From the NCBI GenBank assembly GCA_028691625.1, contig JAQUYZ010000025.1, positions 1 to 10,659 on the forward strand: a stretch of DNA of 10,659 bases, in the 5' to 3' direction. Every line of letters begins with the position of its first letter. Positions within the stretch are counted from its first letter, which is position 1. Both the position numbers and the translations under genes were made by a program. The DNA comes from Eubacteriales bacterium (lineage in GTDB: Bacteria > Bacillota > Clostridia > Peptostreptococcales > Anaerovoracaceae). This document shows positions 1-6,932 of the stretch, piece after piece. The notes below the pieces were generated by a model. It was given only the letters and a program-made list of their open reading frames with translations. It was not told where the DNA came from and did not search any database.

Positions 1-120
1 CTCATTGCTCATATTCAGATCGATCCCTGCGATGACGCAAAGGTCCTCTTCCTGCGATATAATTTTCTGCAATGTTTTACCCATTTTTCCGTTGCAGCCA
101 TGTAAAATAATGTTTAACAT
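1..120 (-). CDS. dapB: 4-hydroxy-tetrahydrodipicolinate reductase, N-terminal fragment (cut by window edge)
   Basis: The first 40 codons of a leftward gene are present and the rest lies beyond base 1. The translation starts MLNIILHGCNGKMGK and continues to VIAGID near residues 29-34. This fits the Rossmann N-terminus of DapB: the glycine-rich GxxGxMG nucleotide-binding loop falls at residues 8-14, and the AGID strand is where the family binds the NAD(P)H adenosine side. DapB reduces the DapA product to tetrahydrodipicolinate in the cytoplasm, a step in diaminopimelate and lysine synthesis. The ATG (118-120) is preceded by a near-perfect AGGAGG site (126-131) at normal spacing, which fixes the start. 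It is the third gene after asd and dapA, 69 bp downstream of dapA, so co-transcription is likely. The identification rests on a short N-terminus plus strong context. Confidence 0.88.
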   Translation of the reverse strand, partial: MLNIILHGCNGKMGKTLQKIISQEEDLCVIAGIDLNMSNE

Positions 121-145
121 AAAAACCTCCTTTTGCTTGCTAATT

Positions 146-185
146 TTACGCAGTGCTGTGTTGCTGATTTGTTAATTCTGCGTAA
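146..185 (-). repeat. Inverted repeat in the dapA-dapB gap
   Basis: Perfect 8-bp arms TTACGCAG (146-153) and CTGCGTAA (178-185) flank 24 bases, filling most of the 69-bp space between dapA and dapB. In the mRNA this would fold into a stem just after the dapA stop codon and before the dapB ribosome binding site. No T-run follows it on the minus strand, so it does not look like a full intrinsic terminator. A processing or stability element is an inference. Confidence 0.5.
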
Positions 186-189
186 CGTT

Positions 190-1068
190 TCAGATCAGGC
201 CGTATTCTACGAGTTCTTTTCTTATGACTTCCATTGATTTTTCATCAGGCGGGCAAAGGGGAAGGCGATACTCCAAGTCGATTTTGCCCATTATGTTAAG
301 CGCTGCCTTCACAGGGATTGGATTTACTTCGATGAACATGGCGTCGATCAGATGCTTAATGTCAAGCTGCAGCTGGCCGGCTCCTTTTGTATCACCGGAA
401 AGATATTTCATGATCATCGTATGGGTATCTTTCGGAATGACATTTGCAACTGTTGATATGACGCCTATTCCGCCGACCGACAGCAATGGAACGATCATAT
501 CGTCGTTGCCCGAATAGAGATTAAAATCTTCTTTGATGCATTTGGCGATCTCGACAACCTGGGATATGTTGCCGCTCGCTTCCTTGATCCCCACTAGGTT
601 GGGATGCTTCGACAGCTCAAATACAGTAGAAGGGCTTATATTCACGCCAGTCCTTGATGCAACAGAGTATAATATTATCGGAATATTAACTGAATCTGCA
701 ATTTTGGTATAGTGTTGTATAAGCCCTTTTTGTGTGCATTTGTTGTAATATGGAGTTACCAGCAGCAGGCCATCTATGCCCAAGGCTTCCAGCTCCCGGG
801 ACATATAGACGGCATGTGCGGTATCATTGCTTCCGGCCCCTGCGATAACCGGGACTCTGCCGTTTGTTTTTTCGACAACATACTGAACAGTTTCCGTATG
901 TTCCTTATCATTAAGTGTAGAAGCTTCTCCGGTGGTCCCGCAAACAATGATTGCGTCGATCTCCTGAGAAATCTGCCAGTCAATCAGCTGACCCAGGCTT
1001 GGAAAATCAACCTCGCCGTTTTTAAACGGGGTAACAATTGCGACACCTGCGCCTGTGAAGAGTGTCAT
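190..1068 (-). CDS. dapA: 4-hydroxy-tetrahydrodipicolinate synthase
   Basis: The product is 292 residues, the normal length for this TIM-barrel aldolase. It condenses pyruvate with aspartate-4-semialdehyde, the first committed step of diaminopimelate/lysine synthesis, in the cytoplasm. Visible family signatures are GTTGE at 44-48, TPYYNK at 105-110, the active-site tyrosine at 134, RTG at 139-141, and GIKEASG at 160-166 with Lys162 as the expected Schiff-base residue. The usual YNVPxRTG motif reads YSVASRTG here, so the Asn and Pro of the motif are replaced while the catalytic Tyr and Arg are kept. The ATG at 1066-1068 has an AAGGA element about 11 bases upstream. Its substrate is made by the neighbouring asd, 98 bp upstream, which supports one operon. 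Confidence 0.96.
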   Translation of the reverse strand: MTLFTGAGVAIVTPFKNGEVDFPSLGQLIDWQISQEIDAIIVCGTTGEASTLNDKEHTETVQYVVEKTNGRVPVIAGAGSNDTAHAVYMSRELEALGIDGLLLVTPYYNKCTQKGLIQHYTKIADSVNIPIILYSVASRTGVNISPSTVFELSKHPNLVGIKEASGNISQVVEIAKCIKEDFNLYSGNDDMIVPLLSVGGIGVISTVANVIPKDTHTMIMKYLSGDTKGAGQLQLDIKHLIDAMFIEVNPIPVKAALNIMGKIDLEYRLPLCPPDEKSMEVIRKELVEYGLI

Positions 1069-1125
1069 GAAGACTCACATCCTTCTTACCTTAATTATTC
1101 AATTTTCAATTGTCTTCTGTTCTCC

Positions 1126-1159
1126 TTAACATTCTATGAGAAATATGCGTGAATGTTAA
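1126..1159 (-). repeat. Inverted repeat in the asd-dapA gap
   Basis: Perfect 9-bp arms TTAACATTC (1126-1134) and GAATGTTAA (1151-1159) enclose 16 bases immediately after the asd stop codon. On the minus-strand mRNA the distal arm runs into AAGGAG rather than a T-run, so it is not a terminator for asd. On the plus strand the same stem is followed by six T (1163-1168) and would resemble a weak terminator for antisense transcription. The stem is AT-rich. A role in mRNA processing or differential expression of asd and dapA is inference. Confidence 0.5.
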
Positions 1160-1166
1160 TGCTTTT

Positions 1167-2162
1167 TTATTCTTTGATGAGCACTTCTGCAATCTGCACC
1201 GTATTTGTGGCAGCGCCTTTTCTGATATTATCCGCCACAACCCATAAGTTTATTCCATTTTCCAAGCTGAAGTCTCTTCGGACTCTTCCAACAAAGACTT
1301 CGTCTTTTCCCGCAGCATCTCTTGCAAGAGGGTAAACGGAATTTTCAGGATCGTCCAGCAGGACGATACCGGGTGCCTCTGACAACAGTCTTTTTACCTC
1401 TTCGATATCAAATGATTTTTTCAGCTCCACATTGACTGATTCGCTGTGGGAATCAAAGACAGGAACGCGAACCGTAGTCGCCGTGATTTTGAGTGTGTCA
1501 TCTCCGAGGATTTTCTGTGTCTCGTTGACCATCTTCATCTCTTCCTTTGTATATCCGTTTTCCAGGAACACATCAATCTGAGGCAGGCAATTACCGGCAA
1601 TGGCATGAGGATAAGCTTGCTTGATATCATTGCCCTTCAGGCCTTCCTTAAGATCATCGATTCCCTTTACTCCGGAGCCTGATACGGCCTGATAAGTGGA
1701 GTAGACGATACGCTTGATTCCGTATTTGTCATAGAGCGGCTTTAACGCAACCACTGCCTGAATCGTGGAGCAGTTGGGATTCGCAATGATGCCCTTATTC
1801 CACTTGATATCTTCCGGGTTTACCTCAGGTACCACGAGAGGTACTTCCTTATCCATTCTCCATGCACTGCTGTTGTCAACAACGACCACACCCTTAGAGG
1901 CGGCGATCGGTGCAAACTTCAAGCTGATAGATGCGCCAGCCGAAAAAAGAGCAATGTCAATCGGCTTGTCAAAGGATTTCTCCGTTAATTCCTCGACGAC
2001 ATAATCCTTTCCTTTAAAGGTAATTGTGGTGCCTGCAGATTTTGCTGACGCCATTATATATAGATTTTCAAAAGGAAAATTTCTTTCCTCAAGTACCTTT
2101 AGAAATGTGCTGCCAACAACTCCGGTTGCGCCAACGATAGCTAAATTTGGTTTTTTGTTCAT
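1167..2162 (-). CDS. asd: Aspartate-semialdehyde dehydrogenase
   Basis: This cytoplasmic enzyme makes aspartate-4-semialdehyde from aspartyl phosphate with NADPH, the branch point to diaminopimelate/lysine and to threonine and methionine. The product is 331 residues, typical of the bacterial family. The N-terminal nucleotide-binding loop GATGVVG is at 11-17. The catalytic cysteine is Cys131 in NPNCST, TYQAVSGSG is at 156-164, the substrate-binding arginine and catalytic histidine are Arg232 and His239 in RVPVFDSHSES, and the C-terminal NIRKGAATN signature is at 312-320. The ATG at 2160-2162 has a perfect AGGAGG (2171-2176) eight bases upstream. It is the first gene of a leftward unit with dapA and dapB, divergent from ftsK. 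Expression by lysine supply is plausible, but no L-box riboswitch is visible. Confidence 0.97.
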   Translation of the reverse strand: MNKKPNLAIVGATGVVGSTFLKVLEERNFPFENLYIMASAKSAGTTITFKGKDYVVEELTEKSFDKPIDIALFSAGASISLKFAPIAASKGVVVVDNSSAWRMDKEVPLVVPEVNPEDIKWNKGIIANPNCSTIQAVVALKPLYDKYGIKRIVYSTYQAVSGSGVKGIDDLKEGLKGNDIKQAYPHAIAGNCLPQIDVFLENGYTKEEMKMVNETQKILGDDTLKITATTVRVPVFDSHSESVNVELKKSFDIEEVKRLLSEAPGIVLLDDPENSVYPLARDAAGKDEVFVGRVRRDFSLENGINLWVVADNIRKGAATNTVQIAEVLIKE

Positions 2163-2187
2163 GATTTTATCCTCCTATATGTGAATT

Positions 2188-2208
2188 ATGGCTGGGCCAT
2201 TATAATGG
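2188..2208 (-). promoter_or_regulatory. Overlapping alternative hairpins in the asd leader
   Basis: Two perfect self-complementary elements share bases just upstream of the asd ribosome binding site. One is ATGGC-TGG-GCCAT (2188-2200, 5-bp stem and 3-base loop). The other is the 12-bp palindrome CCATTATAATGG (2197-2208). They overlap at 2197-2200, so in RNA they could not both form; the palindrome could instead be a protein site. Neither has a T-run. The elements are seen directly, but a function is inference. Confidence 0.35.
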
Positions 2209-2230
2209 AACACTGATTGTTAATCATAAT

Positions 2231-2259
2231 ATTATATACTATTTTCAACGCAATGTTTT
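2231..2259 (-). promoter_or_regulatory. Candidate sigma-A promoter of the asd-dapA-dapB unit
   Basis: On the minus strand a perfect TATAAT (2236-2231) lies 17 bases from a poor -35 match, AAAACA (2259-2254), and an A-rich tract lies further upstream (about 2260-2270) like an UP element. A start near 2224 would give a leader of about 62 bases. A second minus-strand TATAAT sits inside the palindrome at 2204-2199 but has no good -35 partner. Confidence 0.4.
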
Positions 2260-2281
2260 ATTTTTTTTTATGATTTACAAT

Positions 2282-2325
2282 ACTTTTTTCAATTAGCGGC
2301 CCGCCCAATTTTCGAAGTAAAAAGT
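2282..2325. repeat. Inverted repeat enclosing a GC-rich quasi-palindrome
   Basis: In the centre of the divergent asd/ftsK intergenic region, arms ACTTTTT (2282-2288) and AAAAAGT (2319-2325) enclose a small GC-rich island, GCGG-C-CCGC (2296-2304), flanked by AATT on both sides. The surrounding DNA is strongly AT-rich, so the island stands out. It could be a regulator site between the two units. No known family is recognised. Confidence 0.3.
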
Positions 2326-2347
2326 CAGTAAACGAGTGGAAGGAAAT

Positions 2348-2387
2348 CACAAATTATTAATATGTAGATTTACGATGCAAATTTGTG
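2348..2387. promoter_or_regulatory. Inverted repeat over the ftsK promoter (possible operator)
   Basis: Perfect 8-bp arms CACAAATT (2348-2355) and AATTTGTG (2380-2387) are centred 32 bp apart, about three helical turns. The downstream arm abuts the TATAAT at 2389 and overlaps the extended -10 TG. The downstream arm also lies in the small palindrome CAAATTTG (2378-2385). The geometry would suit a dimer bound at two half-sites that overlaps the polymerase site. No regulator is known here. Confidence 0.35.
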
Positions 2388-2394
2388 GTATAAT
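2386..2394 (+). promoter_or_regulatory. Extended -10 promoter of ftsK
   Basis: TGG-TATAAT (2386-2394) is a perfect -10 with the TGn extension. The -35 region is weak: TAGATT at 2365-2370 with an 18-base spacer is the best I see, which is usual for extended -10 promoters. A start near 2401 leaves a short leader of about 30 bases to the ftsK ATG. It probably drives ftsK, rimO, pgsA and cinA, since no other promoter or terminator is evident between them. Confidence 0.6.
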
Positions 2395-2431
2395 TAGCAG
2401 CGTAAAAAACTGTTAAAAGAGGTAGTAATCT

Positions 2432-4963
2432 ATGGTCGAAGACAAAAAAAGACGGGGAAGACCTCCCGGGTCAAAAAACAAACAGAAGAGTAAGAATGAT
2501 TCCGCTAAGATTGAAATCGGAAGCAGGCTGAAGGATGAAATCTGGGCGATCGTAATTTTAGCGCTCGGCACTTTTCTGGTTGTATCCCTTCAAACCGAAG
2601 CGGCAGGTCAATTCGGCCACATCATCTCCAGAGTCTTAAAGGGGAGCTTTGGCGCCATCGCTTACGTGCTGCCCTATTATTTGATTCTTTACGGACTCCT
2701 GCTGTTCGCCAAGCGCACTGCACATATCAGCGGACGTTCGGTTATTTTTTTGTTTCTCATTTTTCTGATGCTTACTCTGATCAATTCCGCCAGATTTCTG
2801 GGCGCGGATGCCGGTTACAGCTTTTCTATCCAGTTGATCAGCCAGATGTTTCAGCAAGGGACAGAGTTGAACTCAGGCGGAGCCTTCGGTATGACAGCAG
2901 GGCATCTTCTGATTAAAGTTATAGGAAGGACCGGACTGTACATACTATGTTTCGTAGTGATTCTGGTTTCGCTTATGCTGGTCATCAATACGCCGGTTTC
3001 ACAATTCTTCGATAGTATGAAGGAAAAGAGAGCAGCGAGAAAACTGGCCGCCGGATCGGAAGCCGGCAGCGTGATGCCGGCAGCACAGCCTGCTGCCGAA
3101 CCGGCAGGGAAGATAAGCAGCAAAGGAACTGCAGATACCGGCAAGCTCATTCCTGATCATGAAAAGCTGCATCCTTTTGAGAACAAGGAGTACAAGCATG
3201 CTACCATGGAACTTCCTGTCATCGAACAGTTGCCTGTAAAAAGCGGTATTATGACGGAAAATCAGATAAAAATACTTGATTATATGAAAGATGACGACCT
3301 GTTTGAAAAAAACAGTCAGGATAACTTCAGAAACGGCATGGGGCTGGAGGAAATCTCTGCAGCCGAACCCGGAATGGGTCTTGACAGCGATCAAAAAGCA
3401 ATGAATGAGCGCTTGAATAAAGAAGCAGACGCAGACAAACCGACAGCCGGAAAATCAGCAAAAGAAGATGGCTTTGCCAAAAGAGAAGCGCTCCCGATCA
3501 AGACAGAAGGAACCACGCAAAAGCCGTTTCAGATTCCGCCCATTGATTTGCTCGCAAAGGGTCCGGGCACCAATGTCCTGGGTGAAAATGAAAGCCTGAA
3601 GGCAAAGGCAGCCAAGCTGGAGCAGACATTGCGGGATTTTAACGTAAACGCCAAGGTGGTCCAGGTCACAAAAGGCCCTGCGGTAACAAGATACGAAATT
3701 CAGCCGAATACTGGAGTCAAAGTCAGCAGCATTGTCCGTCTTGCCGATGATATCGCGCTGAATCTGGAGGCGAAAAGCATCCGGATCGAGGCGCCGATCC
3801 CGGGGAAGGCCGCCGTGGGGATCGAAGTTGAGAATGAACGGGTCAACCTGGTAGCAATCAGAGAAATCATAGAGTCGGGTGAGTATAAGACAGCAAAATC
3901 GAAAATCACTTTTGCCGTCGGAAAGGATATTGCCGGCAAATCCATCGTTGCAGACCTGAAAAGCATGCCCCATATGCTTATCGCCGGTTCCACCGGTTCC
4001 GGAAAAAGTGTATGCATTAACAGCATCATCATCAGCTTGCTATATCGAGCGAAACCTGATGAAGTAAAATTTGTGCTCATCGATCCGAAAGTTGTTGAGC
4101 TGGGCAATTACAACGGAATTCCGCATTTGCTGATTCCGGTGGTTACAGAGCCAAGCAAGGCGGCGGCAGCGCTGAACTGGGCAGTGGCGGAAATGACCGA
4201 CCGATATAAAAAATTCGCCGAAGAGGGCGTCAGAGACCTGGAATCCTTTAATAACAGTATCAGAAAAAAGGGCGAAAACGAACGGTTTTTGCCTCAGATT
4301 GTCATCATCATCGACGAGCTGGCAGATCTTATGATGGCTGCGCCTGCACAGGTGGAGGAGTCCATCTGCAGATTGGCGCAGATGGCCAGAGCGGCAGGCA
4401 TGCATCTGATCGTAGCGACCCAAAGGCCTTCTGTCGATATTATAACAGGCGTCATCAAGGCAAATATTCCTTCCAGAATCGCTTTCGCCGTATCCTCCCA
4501 GTTTGACTCCAGGACCATACTGGATATGTCCGGTGCGGAGAAGCTGGTCGGAAAAGGGGACATGCTGTTTAATCCAATGGGCATTGCAAAACCGATCCGC
4601 GTACAGGGGACCTTTATTTCCGATTCTGAAGTACATAAGGTTATTGAGTTTATTAAGAAACAATCTCCGGAAACGGAATATGCCCACGACGTAATTCACA
4701 GCATCGAAAGAGTTCAGACCTCGTCAAACGAGGATGATGCAGATGAGCTGCTTTCCGATGCCATCGAAACAGTTGTCAGAGCGGAGCAGGCGTCCGTATC
4801 CATGCTCCAGAGAAGATTTCGCATTGGCTACAACAGAGCAGCCAGACTCATCGACATGATGGAAGCGAGGGGAATCATCGGACCGGCGGACGGCAGCAGA
4901 CCGAGAAGGGTCCTGATGACGGAAGATGAATTTCTGGGACTTTCCGCAGATACCGAAGAGTGA
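2432..4963 (+). CDS. ftsK: DNA translocase FtsK/SpoIIIE
   Basis: The 843-residue product is a septal membrane-anchored, ATP-driven DNA pump that clears chromosomes at division; in spore formers it moves DNA into the forespore. It begins with a basic tail, residues 5-22, that matches an AT-hook (RRGRPPGSK). About four membrane segments follow, near 37-55, 72-93, 103-123 and 167-187, then a low-complexity linker (about 190-370). The motor follows, with Walker A GSTGSGKS at 519-526 and Walker B IIIDE at 625-629. Its C-terminal gamma winged-helix (about 772-828, containing QRRFRIGYNRAARLID) reads orienting sequences on DNA. The start has AGAGG nine bases upstream (2418-2422). The gene leads the rimO-pgsA-cinA cluster. 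Whether it works mainly in division or sporulation cannot be told from sequence. Confidence 0.97.
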   Translation: MVEDKKRRGRPPGSKNKQKSKNDSAKIEIGSRLKDEIWAIVILALGTFLVVSLQTEAAGQFGHIISRVLKGSFGAIAYVLPYYLILYGLLLFAKRTAHISGRSVIFLFLIFLMLTLINSARFLGADAGYSFSIQLISQMFQQGTELNSGGAFGMTAGHLLIKVIGRTGLYILCFVVILVSLMLVINTPVSQFFDSMKEKRAARKLAAGSEAGSVMPAAQPAAEPAGKISSKGTADTGKLIPDHEKLHPFENKEYKHATMELPVIEQLPVKSGIMTENQIKILDYMKDDDLFEKNSQDNFRNGMGLEEISAAEPGMGLDSDQKAMNERLNKEADADKPTAGKSAKEDGFAKREALPIKTEGTTQKPFQIPPIDLLAKGPGTNVLGENESLKAKAAKLEQTLRDFNVNAKVVQVTKGPAVTRYEIQPNTGVKVSSIVRLADDIALNLEAKSIRIEAPIPGKAAVGIEVENERVNLVAIREIIESGEYKTAKSKITFAVGKDIAGKSIVADLKSMPHMLIAGSTGSGKSVCINSIIISLLYRAKPDEVKFVLIDPKVVELGNYNGIPHLLIPVVTEPSKAAAALNWAVAEMTDRYKKFAEEGVRDLESFNNSIRKKGENERFLPQIVIIIDELADLMMAAPAQVEESICRLAQMARAAGMHLIVATQRPSVDIITGVIKANIPSRIAFAVSSQFDSRTILDMSGAEKLVGKGDMLFNPMGIAKPIRVQGTFISDSEVHKVIEFIKKQSPETEYAHDVIHSIERVQTSSNEDDADELLSDAIETVVRAEQASVSMLQRRFRIGYNRAARLIDMMEARGIIGPADGSRPRRVLMTEDEFLGLSADTEE

Positions 4964-5061
4964 GAAACCGTGATCGAAATGAATCCATAAGTTGGAACTG
5001 TCAACGCCGCGCCGTGGGTATTCTCAAGGGAGACCGTGCGCAGGCGACATTAGAGGTAGAA

Positions 5062-6396
5062 ATGAAGATATATATAGAAACACTGGGTTGCGCAAAAAAT
5101 GCCAGCGACTCAGATACTGCAGCAGCCATACTGGAAGCTGCAGGACATGCGATTGTAACCGATCCAGGGGAAGCCGACGGAATCATTGTGAACACATGCG
5201 GGTTCATTAATGATGCAAAAAAGGAGTCGATCAACCGGATCTTTGATATGGCAGAGTATAAGAAAAAGGGTGGCCTGCTGATCGTTTCAGGCTGTCTTTC
5301 CCAGCGCTACGGGGAAGAGCTTTATAAAGAAATGCCGGAAGTCGATATTTTTCTTGGGGTAAATGATTATCCGTCCCTGCCTGAGATCCTGAGCAATCAT
5401 GTTGAGGGTCAAAGAGCGAAGTACTTAAGCGTGTATGAAAAGGGATTCCTGGAAACCGGCAGAAGGAAACGCATGGAACCATCCTTCAGCGCAACCATAA
5501 AAATTGCGGAGGGCTGCAACAATGTGTGCGCGTATTGTGTGATTCCTTCTATCAGAGGACCCTTCCGCAGTAAAAGAATGGAAGACATTCTGTCGGAAGC
5601 AAAGCTGCTTGCCGGTGAAGGATGCAGGGAGCTCATCCTGATTGCACAGGATGTGACAGCCTACGGATTGGATTTGTATGGAGAGCTGAAGCTGGCCGTA
5701 TTGTTGAAGGAATTATGCAAAATTGAAGGAATTCACTGGATCCGACTCATGTATTGTTACGAAGACCGCATCACGGATGAACTGATCGAGGTGATGGCTG
5801 GTGAGGAAAAAGTCTGTCATTATATCGATATTCCGATTCAGCACGCCAGCGATTCGATCCTGAAAGCGATGAACCGCCGATCCACAAAGGCTTCCATCCT
5901 GGATACCATTGCCAGGCTGAGGAACGCAATTCCTGATATTCATATCAGAACAACCCTGATTACAGGCTTCCCGGGGGAAAGCAGCCGGGACTTCGAGGAA
6001 CTGATGGATTTTATTGAAAGTCAGAAATTTGAACGGCTTGGTGTATTTACCTACTCCAAGGAAGTGGGTACTCCTGCAGCGAGAATGAAAAATCAGGTAA
6101 GAGAATCGGTTAAAAACAAAAGAAAAGACCTCCTGATGACAAAACAGCTTGAAATTTCATTGGCATCCAACGAAGAAAAAATCGGGAAAATTCTGGAGGT
6201 ACTGGTGGAGGAAATCGAGGAAGACGGCAGTTACATCGGAAGAAGCAGGTATGACGCTCCTGAGATTGATAATTCCGTTATTTTCTCGGCGGATACCATT
6301 TGTATGCCGGGAGATATCGTATCTGTTAAAATAGAAGATGCATTTGATTACGACCTTGTAGGAAGAATGGAGGAAGAAAATGAACCTGCCAAATAA
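5062..6396 (+). CDS. rimO: Ribosomal protein S12 methylthiotransferase RimO
   Basis: This radical-SAM enzyme adds a methylthio group to the conserved aspartate of ribosomal protein S12 and uses two iron-sulfur clusters. The chosen ATG (5062) gives 444 residues, the usual RimO length. It starts with MKIYIETLGCAKN and has an AGAGG site (5052-5056) just upstream. The N-terminal MTTase domain carries three cluster cysteines, Cys10, Cys46 (NTCGF) and Cys78 (SGCLSQ). The radical-SAM triad is Cys152, Cys156 and Cys159 in EGCNNVCAYC. IPSIRGPFRS (161-170) and GRSRYDAPEID (393-403, in the TRAM domain) are typical of RimO rather than MiaB. The reading frame stays open upstream to a GTG at 4960 overlapping the ftsK stop, but those 34 codons have no family counterpart. 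The 3' end overlaps pgsA. Confidence 0.95.
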   Translation: MKIYIETLGCAKNASDSDTAAAILEAAGHAIVTDPGEADGIIVNTCGFINDAKKESINRIFDMAEYKKKGGLLIVSGCLSQRYGEELYKEMPEVDIFLGVNDYPSLPEILSNHVEGQRAKYLSVYEKGFLETGRRKRMEPSFSATIKIAEGCNNVCAYCVIPSIRGPFRSKRMEDILSEAKLLAGEGCRELILIAQDVTAYGLDLYGELKLAVLLKELCKIEGIHWIRLMYCYEDRITDELIEVMAGEEKVCHYIDIPIQHASDSILKAMNRRSTKASILDTIARLRNAIPDIHIRTTLITGFPGESSRDFEELMDFIESQKFERLGVFTYSKEVGTPAARMKNQVRESVKNKRKDLLMTKQLEISLASNEEKIGKILEVLVEEIEEDGSYIGRSRYDAPEIDNSVIFSADTICMPGDIVSVKIEDAFDYDLVGRMEEENEPAK

Positions 6397-6907
6397 GTTG
6401 ACCATGCTTCGAATAATAATGATTCCCGTGTTTATAATAGTCCTTATGACGGGACACTATTATACTTCAGCCGTTATTTTTATCCTGGCGGCCGCCACGG
6501 ATGCCATGGACGGTCATATTGCCAGAAAGTACAATCTGATCACAAATTTCGGCAAGATCATGGATCCGCTGGCCGATAAGCTCCTCGTCATTTCCGCTTT
6601 GATCTGCCTTGTTGAGCTTGGCGATGTTGCCGGCTGGATGGTAATTGTAATTCTCGCCCGAGAGTTTACCATAACTGGATTACGTACAGTCGCAGCAGCG
6701 CAGGGGATTGTCATTGCCGCAGGTTGGTCCGGAAAATTCAAGACCGTCCTGCAGATGATTGCAGTTCCGGCCTTGCTGCTTCAGAATTGGCCGTTTTCTC
6801 TTATCGGCTTTCCATTCGCAGTGATCATGCTTTGGGCTTCTGTCATCATGACCATCATTTCCGGAGTAGAATATATTATAAAAAATAAAAGTGTTTTTTC
6901 CATGTAA
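6380..6907 (+). CDS. pgsA: CDP-diacylglycerol-glycerol-3-phosphate 3-phosphatidyltransferase
   Basis: This inner-membrane enzyme transfers the phosphatidyl group from CDP-diacylglycerol to glycerol-3-phosphate, the committed step to phosphatidylglycerol and cardiolipin. The product is 175 residues, normal for the family. The complete CDP-alcohol phosphotransferase signature is present: Asp41, Asp44-Gly45, Ala48-Arg49, Gly58, Asp62 and Asp66. About six hydrophobic segments are visible, including 11-24, 29-42, 67-80, 85-100, 121-135 and 141-166. The N-terminus NLPNKLTMLRI is typical of PgsA. The ATG lies 17 bp inside the end of rimO and is preceded by GGAGGA, so translational coupling is likely. 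Other members of the superfamily are possible, but the length and the neighbours favour PgsA. Confidence 0.93.
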   Translation: MNLPNKLTMLRIIMIPVFIIVLMTGHYYTSAVIFILAAATDAMDGHIARKYNLITNFGKIMDPLADKLLVISALICLVELGDVAGWMVIVILAREFTITGLRTVAAAQGIVIAAGWSGKFKTVLQMIAVPALLLQNWPFSLIGFPFAVIMLWASVIMTIISGVEYIIKNKSVFSM

Positions 6908-6932
6908 GTCAGAAAATTGAAGAAAGGATCAT

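Noticed and set aside
712..1152. Plus-strand open frame opposite dapA (146 codons)
   Set aside because: It is fully antisense to a clear dapA, its residue composition looks random and no ribosome binding site precedes it.
2163..2281. Lysine (L-box) riboswitch in front of asd
   Set aside because: The predicted leader is only about 62 bases and none of the characteristic L-box conserved segments is visible.
4040..4699. Long open frame antisense to the ftsK motor domain (219 codons)
   Set aside because: It lies opposite a strongly conserved gene, has no recognisable domain or good ribosome binding site, and is explained as a shadow of ftsK codon use. The same holds for the other long antisense frames in ftsK, rimO and recA.
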